Assembly: GCA_964019155.1 (NCBI GenBank)
Contig: OZ025240.1
Location: forward strand, 47,198,380 to 47,262,379
Direction: 5' to 3'
DNA from: Osedax fenrisi
Lineage: Eukaryota; Annelida; Polychaeta; Sabellida; Siboglinidae
Length of the DNA: 64,000 bases
Shown: piece by piece, positions 12,470-23,359 of the stretch
Position numbering within the stretch: the stretch's first letter is position 1
Layout of the letters: each line of letters begins with the position of its first letter
Made by a program: the position numbers and the translations under genes
Notes under the pieces: model-generated
Databases searched by the model: none
Seen by the model: the letters and a program-made list of their open reading frames with translations, nothing else
Told to the model about the DNA's origin: nothing

Positions 12470-12670
12470 CGGGGCGTAAGGAGTCACGTGTATGGTCTAC
12501 GTGGGTGGTTCTATGACCGCGGTGGTCAACCATTAGTAGGACGCACCGGCCTAGTATTGCGTAACTTTACGACCGCCGCTGTGTGTTCTATTACGTAATG
12601 CCACACGAGTAGGAGGAGGAGGACGTATACGTCGTGTCCTTGCCTAATGCGCCACACCACGCGGTAACTC
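12470..12670. other. CpG-rich patch
   Basis: Much richer in G, C and CpG than its surroundings. It contains GGGGGCGGGGC (12466-12476), a GTCACGTG site (12484-12491), CCGCGGTGG and several TTACGTAA-like sites. The GGGGGCGGGG plus CACGTG pairing also occurs upstream of the 18904-20502 exon. No open frame or RNA gene is evident. It may be an unannotated promoter or regulatory region. Confidence 0.4.
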
Positions 12671-12944
12671 AGATAATAATATAATTAGCTATTTATCGCG
12701 CTAAAACAGCCTATACGCTGTTGTATGTATACATAATGTATGAATCATGCAGTATGAGTCATTAAGGTTATATTATAGTAAATACAGCACACATACACAC
12801 ACACACGAATACATATACGAACCTGCTATGTTACGTAATTAAGTTAACGGAATTAACGTTAAGATTTACGTAAGGTCATGTATTTATTATTAGATTATCA
12901 TAATATATAGGATACTATTCATATTATGGACGGTATATATACTG

Positions 12945-13190
12945 TATACCGTATACATATAGTATACTATATACTATATATACTATATACTATACATATA
13001 TAATATATATAGTATATATAATATATATAGTATATATGTATAGTATATACTATATATAGTATATATGTATATACTCTATATATTGCAGGGTATACACGGA
13101 CTACTGTAATGTATACATTGTACACTATACATTGTACATTGTACGTCGTATACACTGTACATATATGTACAATCGAATAAGGATAATAAC
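12945..13190. repeat. TATAC / TGTACA palindrome-rich sequence
   Basis: Dense self-complementary TATAC-GTATA and ACATTGTACA-type words, mostly imperfect. It overlaps a Tyr/Ile-rich frame that I do not accept as a gene. Confidence 0.75.
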
Positions 13191-13507
13191 TGTATATTAT
13201 ACAGGTATACACGGTGTATAATGTACACGCATAGGTAAACAATAAGATTTTAGAGTATTACAAAAGGGCTTTGGTATTACGTATAGGGCATCTCATAATA
13301 AGTTATCAATAACGCGTAATAAGTGAATTTATTACGTGTATGCTTTTTAATATATAGAGTGTGATTTGTATTAATCAATACACCGAAAGAGAGCAGTATT
13401 ATGTTATACACACATACATACGTATACACATACGTACACTCGAACACACGCAAACACGCATACACACGCATATGCGTATATATATATACACACGCATACA
13501 TTTATAA

Positions 13508-13595
13508 TAAATTGACCACTCCATAGTAATGAATAGATGAACACTCCACATTAATGAATAATTTGACCACTCAACATTAATGAATGGCTTGACCA
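13508..13595. repeat. Short minisatellite, ~26-bp unit
   Basis: About 3.5 imperfect copies of a unit containing GACCACTCCA and TTAATGAATA. The half-unit GCTTGACCACTG recurs at 13664-13675, beyond a (TA)n tract at 13598-13638. Confidence 0.8.
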
Positions 13596-13640
<45 letters not shown>

Positions 13641-13689
13641 TTAATAACTCGGCCACACCGCCTAGCTTGACCACTGCACAGTATAGTAA

Positions 13690-14161
13690 TGCCGCATACA
13701 ACCTATTGGTACCTATAGAAGGTATTGCTTATAGTCATATCCTACGCATACATATGTCAACGATTGTTCTAAGGATGCTTCGCAAAATCTTTGCAAAAGC
13801 TATAATATTAGTACATTGTGTACCCCAAGAGTTGTGTAACACAACTATATACTATAATCTATAACAGTACAGCATATCACATATGTCTTATGCGTAGTTA
13901 GAGAGTCATCCATTTCAGTATTATTCTAAGTTACCCTCTCAGTGAATCTAGATAGCCTTCCTTCCCTCCTTCCTTCCTTCCTTACTTCTTTCTTTCCCAT
14001 TCTGCCATTACATCACGTCGCACACTATTCTTCCCTATGAAAAAATTCACCTCTAAAGTATTAACCAGTTGTATCAACTTTAATTTAGGTTAAAACCCGT
14101 ATATACTTCAATAATGGACGACTTATTTCTACAGAACTTACTGTATTAAATACATACAGTA

Positions 14162-14198
<37 letters not shown>

Positions 14199-15370
14199 AA
14201 CTTATGCATATACGTATATATGCATACATATAAACTTATGTATATCAGCCACACTCGTAGAGGTGTTAGTGTGAGTTAGTAGGTGAACATGAAAATGGGT
14301 GTATACAACTATCAATCTACAAGTATATATACATATACATAACTCAAACAGCCATACTTTCCGAAGATAGAGGTGTTGTATTATACACACAGGTAGATAT
14401 GGGCAGGGGGGCTACTTATGTACGACTTTAGACACATACCGTGTGTTGACAGGGCGATAATAGTCTATTCATAAGGGTAACGTAGCCACTTTATAGGGTC
14501 CCAACTACTATTGTCCCCTACTAATATGATTATTACCCAGGGGTTATTACCCGCGGATAACAGTCAACAATATAAGTAGGATACATATGTTGTATAGATA
14601 TATTATACATTTATCTAAATTTACATGATATATACATAATATATAGTATATATATATATATACATAACCTATAAATAAACATATATTATATACGTTGAGG
14701 TACATACTATTTATCTACACAGACTACATATAATGTATACATATATAATATGTACATAACATATGTGCATCTCGGTACATTCTATGTATTATTATTATTA
14801 TTATTGTTATTTTCTAATAATATTACTATGTTATTATATTATTATGTTATATATATTATTATTAGTATTAGTATTTTATTTGCACATTGTATACTCAGAT
14901 TTGTATAAACTTCAATTTAAAGAATAGATATAAAAATAGACGTATATGCATGTAAATATTTGAATGATTAGAATAATAAGTCATAAATGATGAATAATCC
15001 TCTAGTGTCTATAAATAGATTTATGATTATAATCATAATATTTCAATTTAAAATGTGTTACTATTAATGCAATATTTCAATTTAATAACATGGAATGAAC
15101 TATATTTCATTAGTTCGCAGACCTATAGATTGTATACACATATGAAGTTATATGTAATAATACCATATGTGTGGTATGTGAATATTCTTAATTTATAAAA
15201 TTCATCTAAATATAGATTACAATTTGATTATTCAATTATCTAAATTTAACATCGGTTTAAAAATTCAAAAAGTTTAATAATTTCTAAGTGTGTGTATGTT
15301 TATTTATATAATTTTGTGTATTTTTATCTTATATATAATATATGATATAATAATATCATATATAATGTGT
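13690..15370. other. Unassigned AT-rich DNA
   Basis: No gene is recognised. It holds a CCTT-type pyrimidine tract (13951-13996), a (TA)n run near 14162-14198 and an ATT-trinucleotide stretch (14790-14870). A GC-richer part at 14400-14570 shows no open frame. Confidence 0.4.
13951..13996. repeat. (CCTT)n pyrimidine tract
   Basis: Imperfect CCTTCCTT / CTTT repeats on the plus strand. Confidence 0.9.
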
Positions 15371-15372
15371 GT

Positions 15373-15378
<6 letters not shown>

Positions 15379-15432
<54 letters not shown>
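15379..15432. repeat. (TA)n microsatellite
   Basis: Uninterrupted TA tract. Confidence 0.97.
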
Positions 15433-15435
<3 letters not shown>

Positions 15436-15491
15436 CCAATTATTAACTTATTTAATAATTATTTCAACCCCAATTAACAAATAAATGTAAT

Positions 15492-15592
15492 AAGTGTCAC
15501 AAGTGTCACAAGTGTCACAAGTGTCACAAGTGTCACAAGTGTCACAAGTGTCACAAGTGTCACAAGTGTCACAAGTGTCACAAGTGTCACAA
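15492..15592. repeat. Perfect 9-bp tandem array, AAGTGTCAC x 11.2
   Basis: 101 bp of AAGTGTCAC units with no mismatch. Each junction forms CACAAGTG, so the core CAAGTG recognised by NK2-class homeodomain proteins (established family knowledge) occurs at every unit. The unit also contains GTGTCAC, a near palindrome. There is no spacer structure, so it is not a CRISPR. Confidence 0.98.
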
Positions 15593-15937
15593 TACATCTG
15601 TGTTACGTACACCACGATTATATCTATTTCTTAATTACAGAATAATACACCTTAGACAACACACCTACAACTATAAGCTAAACTTTGCATGGCGAACACG
15701 TGGTATGTTAACCGTGTGCTCACGTGACTATCTATAGATACACATATAGACTATAGTAGCCTGTATATATAGTAACCCCTATAGTCTATCATCTCTCGAT
15801 ATAATGTGGTTTACTTTACAATTATAGGTCAACACATTACACACCTACACGTGCAAACAAATCAAAATACATGTGCGTAAATAGTATTTACTAAATACCT
15901 ATACATATACACTGTATAATATACAGTATACATATAC

Positions 15938-15944
<7 letters not shown>

Positions 15945-15981
<37 letters not shown>
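15945..15981. repeat. (TA)n microsatellite
   Basis: TA tract flanked by further TATAC-type palindromic sequence (15895-16070). Confidence 0.95.
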
Positions 15982-15990
<9 letters not shown>

Positions 15991-16119
15991 TATATAGTAG
16001 TATACTATTAATTATACACATAGATATATATAGTATATATACATATATATATATATAATATATATTTAAAGTATACTATTGTTATCATTAAGTAGCATTA
16101 ATTATCATTAAGTAAAACA

Positions 16120-16700
16120 GCTCATCAGGTACTCAACCGCATGCCAAAAACGTGGTGTTATATTTGACAATACTTTTAATTTGTATAGACAACTGTCTCA
16201 CATAACAAAACTATTAAACTATCAACTACATTCACTACGCCTTATTCGTCATTCAATATCAATATCCACAGCTACTATTATAGCTTCTGCTTACATCCTA
16301 CCTCTATTCGACTACTGCAATGTTATCCTTTATAATACCCCCTCATCGTATATTACTAAACTCCAAATTCTTCAAAATTCTATAGCTAGGTGTATTTTCA
16401 ACATACCAAAATACTCCCATACTCATATATCTACATTCCTATAGGAATCCTATAGCTATAGCTAAACTCCATTGGCTACCTGTACGCCATATAATCCTAT
16501 AGGATATATATAAAACCCTACTACTGGCACATAAAGCAATCCACCATGACTCTCCTGACCACTTAGCATCCCTATTCAAACTTAAATTAACAACTACCAT
16601 TACACGCTCCACCAATACGTTTCTACTTCAACTTCCTCCTAAACACAACTTACATTCAACTAATAATGCTATGTAACATAGCCTATGGTTAGCTTCAAGT
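16120..16700 (+). mobile_element. LINE C-terminal fragment (CR1/Rex-like)
   Basis: The plus strand encodes the region after the reverse transcriptase palm. GVIFDNTFNL is near 16155-16185 and HSLRLIRHSIS near 16230. ILPLFDYCNVILYN is near 16300-16340 and LQILQNSIARCIFN near 16365-16400. After a frameshift the stretch LHWLPVRHRII is near 16470-16500. The open part is 16181-16444. The order and wording match the 51230-52625 element, so both probably belong to one family. It is 5'-truncated and broken, hence a pseudogene. Confidence 0.8.
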
Positions 16701-16829
16701 GCACGGTAATAAATAGGCCATAGTTCTTTCTGATATCTAAACAAAGGTATTATTACGTAATATACCTTCACTAATTGTTGCGTAATACAAATGTTAATAA
16801 TGTCGTGAGCGTGTGTTAATAGCACTAGA

Positions 16830-17047
16830 GAAACATTGTCCTCGATGTCTTTATATGTTTTATATTTATTATCTTATTAATACATTATATATTTATAAAT
16901 TATATATATATATATAATTATTAATATTAATTATTAATACTACATATTAATATTTTATAATATATATATATATATATTATATAGTATACTATAACATACC
17001 AATACATTTTTATATATACAAATATTAACAAATAAAATACTACATAC

Positions 17048-17084
<37 letters not shown>

Positions 17085-17356
17085 ATTACAAATGGCGAAC
17101 AATTAATGACATAATGAGGTATTACGTAATAAGAGTTATATCGACATCATCGATTGTGTAGTTTCACATTTCACCGACTCGTAAATTAGTTTTTAATCGC
17201 AAACATATGTAAGCTTACACACACCCACACACACATACACACACACACACCCTATAGTACATACATACACCATACATATATATGTAAATAATATACAATG
17301 TATTCACTCACATATGTAACCGCATACCCACACACACACACTTATATATATATATA

Positions 17357-17400
<44 letters not shown>
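16830..17400. other. AT-rich DNA with TA, CA and TC microsatellites
   Basis: (TA)n tracts lie near 17050-17082 and 17357-17401, with a CA-rich region at 17216-17255. No gene is recognised. Confidence 0.6.
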
Positions 17401-17407
<7 letters not shown>

Positions 17408-17619
17408 TATATATATTTATAGCAAATATATATATTTCGTTATTTATATATAAACGTTATTAAGTATCTAATAGAATACAAAATAACTTAATAAATGTCT
17501 AATAATTACATAATAACATATTTTTGTATTTATAAAAAGTATATATATATAGGTTATATATACCCTATTATATTATATTATGTATAGTAGGCATTAGTAA
17601 TAACATAGAATATTATTTC

Positions 17620-17713
17620 TAGGTATAATAGTATTATTGTTTAATAGTATTACATAATAGTATAATATTATACTATTATGTAATACTATTAAACAATAAT
17701 ACTATTATACCTA
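17620..17713. repeat. 94-bp perfect palindrome
   Basis: Centred between 17666 and 17667. The left arm from 17620 and the right arm to 17713 are exact reverse complements with no loop. The outermost visible blocks are TAGGTATAATAGTATT and its complement AATACTATTATACCTA. No flanking target duplication is seen. Spacerless palindromes of this size can extrude as cruciforms and are deletion-prone. Confidence 0.95.
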
Positions 17714-18481
17714 TAGGTACCTATTATACCTACCATATGGTATTATATAATGTGTACTAATACTTACAGCTAATACGGTAGTGGTAGTAGTGGTGGAGGG
17801 TTGTGTGAACATGACTACCTATTATAGCATTATATGCAATAGTAAACAATACAATTCAGTGATTAATGCTAATGCTAAGTACACTTGCTATTCACTGTTA
17901 CTAATGTGAACTGCATAGCACACATTACTAAATATATATACGTATATTATATATACATATATACGTATATTATATACAAACACCTCTCATATAGATAATA
18001 TGTATTAAATAAATACACGTGTAGATCAATTCACACATACCATTAAATCAGAGCTTCTGAGTAATATTATCATATCAAAGGTGTACTGTTTGTACCTGGA
18101 CAGTTGACCAGTTGAATATTAAGTGTGTCTAATATGGGCAGTTGTACACTGTACAATGTACAGTCCACTTATTTATAAGTATTTTAAATAATGTCTTTTG
18201 TTATCATTTCGACGGGATTTTATAATGAATACATGGCGTGGATAATTTATTTTTAGATTTAATAATGACTAATCGTGACGTTACAGGTGGGCGTGTTGTT
18301 AGCTGTCATGACGTGTGTCATTTAGTGTACCGATTTAGCGCATATATGGACAATTGGACACTTTGTCATCACATTGTTATCATTATTTTGAATAATATTG
18401 ATTGTATATAATAATACTTTGATATTTGGGTATACCCTTAAAGAAAATAAAACACAATATACGTACAATGTACGTATACGT

Positions 18482-18486
<5 letters not shown>
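17714..18486. other. Unassigned DNA with a splice-donor-like site on the minus strand
   Basis: The minus strand reads TTAGCT|GTAAGTATT with the break at 17768/17767, a strong match to a splice donor. I could not find an upstream acceptor that keeps a long frame open, so no exon is claimed. ACTGTACAATGTACAGT lies near 18148-18166. Confidence 0.3.

Positions 18487-18549
<63 letters not shown>
18487..18549. repeat. (TA)n microsatellite, 63 bp
   Basis: Uninterrupted TA tract followed by CACA-rich sequence. Confidence 0.97.
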
Positions 18550-18553
<4 letters not shown>

Positions 18554-18903
18554 CACACACATACATACACACATATTCACTTGCACAACATAACACACAC
18601 GTGAAATACATACATATGTGTACACTATAATTGAAAATATTTTAAATATAAAATATAGTTATTACATAATTTGAATAACATTTAGTATAAAACTATTATA
18701 TAATAAGTAATAACATATATTAGTATTAATTATTATAATATATAATACTAATAAATATATTTAACTATATAATATAGTCCATATGATATTTACAGATTAA
18801 TGATATTACATATGATTATTATAATATACAATATACTCAAATTAAATATATACTTTTTATATACGCTATTATGTGATACATATATATTACAAGTTCAATA
18901 TAG

Positions 18904-20502
18904 TCATATTGTATATTTACAGAGCATCACTAACTTGTCATTGTTGAGATCTGATTCTTCGCTATTTGCCTCGGAGTGCTTGATGGGAGTTGACGTTAAA
19001 ATAGGTACGAACAGTCTGGTCTCGATACATCCATTGTTACTATGGTTACTATTGTTACTGGGTATCTCTATTACGCCTCGTTTAATCACGTGATCAGTGA
19101 CGTCACTAGAACCGTCTGCTGGACTTCGATGTTTAAGATGTCTGTATAGCGGCGTTGTTGTCGATACGCCATTAGAATAACAGACGATACCATCCGAGTC
19201 TGATTCGGTGAATTCCTGAGAAACGTCGAGTTTATCGTCTGGTTGCAAAAACTCAATCGAATCGATATTAACATCGTCTTCTTTGCAAAACCGAATGTTA
19301 GCGTTCACCAAAGACTCAATAGAACTGCTATCACTGAAGTAGCCTCCGTTATCGTTGGTAGCCATATCTTCTAAGTCGACATCTTCATCGTTATATCCAC
19401 GCAGTGAAGTGTCTGGTACGAACGTGATACTGACGCCCTGACTAGGTCGTGTCCTCGGTTGTAAGTCCGATATGTCCTCACCTTGGACGTCGATATCTCC
19501 ACTGGACACGTAGTACGTGTGGCTATCGTCAGGGTCTCGACTACACGTGTCTATAGTTCGCTTAACAGCGACGTACCTACGAGGGCTATTATTACCACTA
19601 CCAGGTGTATTATTAGATTTCGAGATTCGGCGATATTTCTCGATAACTTGTTCATCTGCAGACGACGTTTCACTCGAGTTTATCGGTTCTACGATGCTGG
19701 ATCGGCTTCCTATTGGCTGTTCGATAATCCAATACGGCGTAGACGATGGCAGATATCGTAATTCAATATCCGGTTCGGTTTCTCCCCCAACGAGGTTACG
19801 AGGTGCAGGCGGTGAGATATCGTCTACGCGAACGCAATGATCTAATAACCTGGCGGTGGAATCCGGTACCGCAACGAAATCTCGCCCGTTATCGTTGTTG
19901 TTATTGTTGTTGCCGAGATTTACCGTTGGCGGCGACGGCGGTGGCGAGCTATTCGTACTTTGACCTAGTTTCGACGTTACGACCACTTGGTCCGAGCTAT
20001 TTAACGGTCTGTTCGGGCTAATTGAATTAGGTCCGGGTAAGTAACGCTCTACTGCGGATGTATCGTGTCCAGATGCTGCTGCGGTGGTGGCAAGTTCTAC
20101 GATGGGCGTAGCCGGGGGCGTGTCTTCCTCGAACTTAATCGGGGGCCCGTCATTTCGTGTCTCGATCATTAGGCACCGTCCTCCGGCGTTCTTTGTTCCG
20201 TTCCCGTTCGAATCGCTGCTTCTTTTGTTTCGTATTTTCATACTCGACACTTTCCTACCACTACCACCACTACTACCACCCCTACTACCGCCACCACTAC
20301 TTCTACCACTACTACTATTAGCAAATCTTACACGATGATCGCTACTATCGCCCACTATCAATATCATCCACCACAGTAGAACGGTACACATCAAGGTCAT
20401 GGCGACCTCTACGATATCGGACACCAGACCACGCCCCCTCGGCTGCCGGTCACTCTCGTCACCTCGTTGACCACTAGCACATCTTCCCGGTGAGCCGTCC
20501 AT
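18904..20502 (-). CDS. Unrecognised Ser/Asn/Asp-rich probable single-pass membrane protein (first coding exon)
   Basis: A 532-codon frame in a GC-richer island, by far the longest non-transposon frame here. I do not recognise the protein. Residues 33-51 are strongly hydrophobic (AMTLMCTVLLWWMILIV core) and likely one membrane segment or a signal anchor. Residues 62-82 are a Ser/Gly run and 83-94 a basic patch RKVSSMKIRNKR. A Pro/Ser/Asn-rich stretch with an Asn run lies near 198-205. The second half is acidic (DEDVDLEDM, ESDSDG) and looks disordered. The start ATG has a favourable GACATGG context, and a TATA/GC-box region lies 50-100 bp upstream. CTCT|GTAAATATA at 18921/18920 is a likely splice donor, so the last few residues may be intron read-through and the protein may continue in a distant exon. 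No catalytic motif is seen. Confidence 0.7.
   Translation of the reverse strand: MDGSPGRCASGQRGDESDRQPRGRGLVSDIVEVAMTLMCTVLLWWMILIVGDSSDHRVRFANSSSGRSSGGGSRGGSSGGSGRKVSSMKIRNKRSSDSNGNGTKNAGGRCLMIETRNDGPPIKFEEDTPPATPIVELATTAAASGHDTSAVERYLPGPNSISPNRPLNSSDQVVVTSKLGQSTNSSPPPSPPTVNLGNNNNNNDNGRDFVAVPDSTARLLDHCVRVDDISPPAPRNLVGGETEPDIELRYLPSSTPYWIIEQPIGSRSSIVEPINSSETSSADEQVIEKYRRISKSNNTPGSGNNSPRRYVAVKRTIDTCSRDPDDSHTYYVSSGDIDVQGEDISDLQPRTRPSQGVSITFVPDTSLRGYNDEDVDLEDMATNDNGGYFSDSSSIESLVNANIRFCKEDDVNIDSIEFLQPDDKLDVSQEFTESDSDGIVCYSNGVSTTTPLYRHLKHRSPADGSSDVTDHVIKRGVIEIPSNNSNHSNNGCIETRLFVPILTSTPIKHSEANSEESDLNNDKLVMLCKYTI
18915..18921 (-). other. Likely splice donor at the end of the 532-codon exon
   Basis: The minus strand reads GATGCTCT|GTAAATATAC, four codons before the stop, exactly where sequence changes from GC-richer coding to AT-rich. 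Read on the plus strand the same site mimics an acceptor (ATATTTACAG), but there is no long frame there. Confidence 0.4.
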
Positions 20503-20554
20503 GTCGTGAATGCGCTAACAATGCGTGTATTGTTACACGAGCGTGCGCGATGGC

Positions 20555-20600
20555 GGGGGTGGGGGCGGGGTGGGGGATATATAAGCCAGCACACGTGGTC
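20555..20600. promoter_or_regulatory. Core promoter region: GC box, TATA box, E-box
   Basis: GGGGGCGGGG at 20561-20570, TATATAAG at 20578-20585 and CACGTG at 20592-20597 lie immediately upstream of the minus-strand 532-codon exon (ATG ends at 20502). For the minus gene the order is E-box, TATATA, GC box, 5' leader, ATG. TATATAAG is the consensus form on the plus strand, so transcription to the right is also possible. Confidence 0.5.
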
Positions 20601-20960
20601 ACTGGAGTGTATCGAGCTTGATTCACCGTTTCGGATGGTCGTCGTAGTGGCCGCGTCGTAAGGAACGCCCCCAAACAGCGGTCGCTAGGTGTTAACGGTT
20701 TACTCGCCAGGGGAGAGTGACTGACGACGTCGTAACCTATAATTTAATTAACGTGGTGTAATATCAACAATATTATACATAGTCGACGACACGTATGCAA
20801 GGACATCGATGTCCTCGATATTGACTAGGCTATGTCCTACCTATCGGCTAGGCTATGTCCTCCAGGTATCGATTTGAATTACGCTAGCCCGACTACGATA
20901 ACTTATTTAGTGATTCACTAATTAGGAGTTACGTAATACGTGGGTTGACGTAATCAGCGT
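20600..20960. other. GC-richer DNA right of the TATA box
   Basis: Contains a nine-codon plus-strand frame (20635-20661) ending at a GTAAGG donor-like site (20658-20663), and two copies of GGCTATGTCCT (20828-20838, 20850-20860). No longer frame is seen. Confidence 0.35.
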
Positions 20961-20974
20961 GAATGAAGACACGT

Positions 20975-21110
20975 GTGTGTGTGCATGTGTATGTGTGTGT
21001 GTGTGTGCGTGTATGTGTGTGTGTATGTGTGTGTATTTATGTGTGTGTATGTGTGTGTATTTATGTGTGTGTATGTGTGTTTTGTGTATGTGTGAGTATG
21101 TGTATGTGTG
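20975..21110. repeat. (GT)n / GTATGTGT low-complexity tract
   Basis: Imperfect GT and GTAT repeats. Overlapping Cys/Val and His/Thr frames are artefacts. Confidence 0.95.
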
Positions 21111-21193
21111 TGTCGAGGGGATGTACAGTGTACATTGTACACATGTAAACTGTACAATGTACAGTGTACATGTGTACATCCCCTCGACACACA
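21107..21193. repeat. Long inverted repeat with 21-bp perfect arms and nested TGTACA palindromes
   Basis: Arms 21107-21127 and 21173-21193 are exact complements (GTCGAGGGGATGTACA core). The 45-bp interior is built from GTACATTGTACA and CTGTACAATGTACAG, which are themselves nearly palindromic. The GT-rich left flank pairs onward with the CA-rich right flank. Confidence 0.9.
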
Positions 21194-21214
21194 CATACAT
21201 TGTACAATGTACAG

Positions 21215-21232
21215 TGTACATTATATATATAT

Positions 21233-21266
<34 letters not shown>
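21215..21266. repeat. (TA)n microsatellite
   Basis: TA tract with one GA interruption. Confidence 0.95.
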
Positions 21267-21269
<3 letters not shown>

Positions 21270-23280
21270 AGTTTATATTCATTACAGTACAATCAATTAG
21301 TATTCACTCTCTCATTTATAGAAAGCATCAATTATAATAATGTATACTTAGAAATGTATACCTTATTAGTATAATTGTATTGTATATATTAACATATATA
21401 TAATTATACCACGCGTTATTGTCTAATGACCAGTAATTAGCGCATATTCACTATACCCTGTATACTATAGACTTTATACACTATACATTGTAAAGTGTAC
21501 AATGTACACTGTGTACAATGTAAAGTGTACGTATACGTTATTATAATACAGCCACGTCGTCGTGAGATATTATTGTAATAATACAAATGTATGTCACGTG
21601 ATGCAGATATTATAAATATCAATATAGTGGTTATATAACACGTTAACTATCGATTTTCAGGTGTGGATATCATCATTACAATAACTATATATATATATAT
21701 ATCCAGTATACAGTATACGGTATATATGTATATATATACATATACATATATATATATATATATATATAATTATATAATTATATATATAGAAATATCTGGG
21801 ATGACTATAAACTACCTAGTATTTAAATATCGCTTACTCTGTACACTTTAATAATGTGTGTATACAGGTGTCATACGTCCATCGGGAATAGGTTGACAAT
21901 GTTATTATTATTAATTTTATATTAGTTCATACCTATAGATAGTAATACACGTTTATATTATATCGATGAATTACCGCGTTATCTTTAAAACTAGCCACAG
22001 TATGTGTATAAAGCATACATAATAAAATAGCTTACATATATGTTCAATTAAATATAGTTAGTTATGCATATACTGTAGGTATATATTATGTGAATAAAGT
22101 ATAAGTAGATACACGCGTTACAGGTCATTAGTATTAAACTAATATTAAATACACAATTAAGTACAATATTAGTATCATGTTTGCCAGTAGCATTAGGACA
22201 TAGTGATAGGTGCGCAAGTAGTTATATGTTCATACGCACACCTGCTATCGATAAACGTATGAGTGTATAACTACTAATTAAAGCTGGTATTACAACCGAC
22301 TAAATGTGACGCGTGTAACCATGGGTAAAGATGATAACGAGGCTGTACAGCTGATAACGAGGCTGTACTACTGTAATAATATCAAGTATGGAGTCACGTG
22401 ATGAAACACTAACGAGTTTGATTGACGGGCGGCGATTTCACAGGCGTCGACGGCGTGACCGTCGGTAAAGTTGATCGCCTAGAGGTTATCGGCTGTGAAG
22501 GTCAAACTACTAGTACGCGAATGCGTGTTGCAACACATAGCGCGTATCCGAAACGACTCTACTAGATTATTGATGCGGTGGAGTGCTTATATATCACACT
22601 ATAGTGCGATTCGATACAATATATTAGATATAGGTCCGATAAAAGTACGCACGCAAACATAAACACGCGCAAGAACGCACGCACACATGTTCTACTATAT
22701 ATATATATATATATACTATAGGTATAATAATGCATGATTCATACGTTATGACGCATGCTTTCGTGATAAATGGTTTTAGTACACGGTGTAACGGTATGTA
22801 TACATGTGAAGTACACGGTAGTATACTATGTCCTATACTATGTCCTATAGGACAGTGTAGTATACACATGGTAGTACGAACACCGCATTACAATGGTGTA
22901 TCGTGTCGTAACTACCTGATGTTATGTAATATTTGTATATCGGGTACACCCTATAGGGTTAATTACAACTGAGCATATGTAACGTGTATATTATTATATA
23001 ATAAATGTATATATATATATATAATAAGAAATACGATTTACACATGTGTGTACTTATATTGTAAATTAATTGTAGAAAATCATTGGTGACACATTTCACC
23101 TGTAGGCTACAACAATGGAACATTACGTAATCATTATCCACAATGACAGGTGTGTAACCACTACAATTTATGCAGCACATGACCTTCGGACATCGCTAAT
23201 ACACTGCAGTCGACTGCATGTAACAATAATATGTTACATCATCATATATGTATGTCATAGATTTATGCAGTACTACATAA
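21267..23280. other. Unassigned DNA with scattered palindromes and one GC-rich patch
   Basis: GTACAATGTACAC-type palindromes recur at 21485-21530. A (TA)n run lies near 21740-21768 and another near 22696-22715. The patch 22385-22510 is GC- and CpG-rich and holds the exon candidate described separately. Otherwise nothing recognised. Confidence 0.4.
22388..22464 (+). CDS. Candidate short coding exon, Arg-rich (unconfirmed)
   Basis: ATG at 22388 opens a 26-codon frame that ends in an Arg-rich run (RRRRRDRR). It is closed by TAA, but that TAA lies inside a donor-like CG|GTAAAG at 22464/22465. The patch is unusually CpG-rich for the neighbourhood and has a GTCACGTG E-box at 22394-22401. No partner exon was found and the length is easily chance. 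Confidence 0.15.
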
Positions 23281-23291
23281 TAGTATAAATG

Positions 23292-23292
23292 T

Positions 23293-23356
<64 letters not shown>
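23292..23356. repeat. (CA)n followed by (TA)n
   Basis: About 20 bp of CA then about 44 bp of TA. Confidence 0.97.

Positions 23357-23359
<3 letters not shown>

Noticed and set aside
15492..15592. Possible CRISPR array
   Set aside because: Nine-base units are directly joined with no spacers, and the context is eukaryotic.
18800..19093. Plus-strand exon entered through the TATTTACAG site at 18913-18922
   Set aside because: The site is the complement of the donor of the minus-strand exon. The plus frame is short and overlaps the much longer, compositionally coding minus frame.
19483..20338. Plus-strand frames of 84-107 codons opposite the 532-codon exon
   Set aside because: Antisense shadows of a GC-richer coding exon, with no domain or start context.
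20922..21282. Cys/Val/His/Thr frames on both strands
   Set aside because: Products of GT/CA low-complexity sequence and the TGTACA hairpin.
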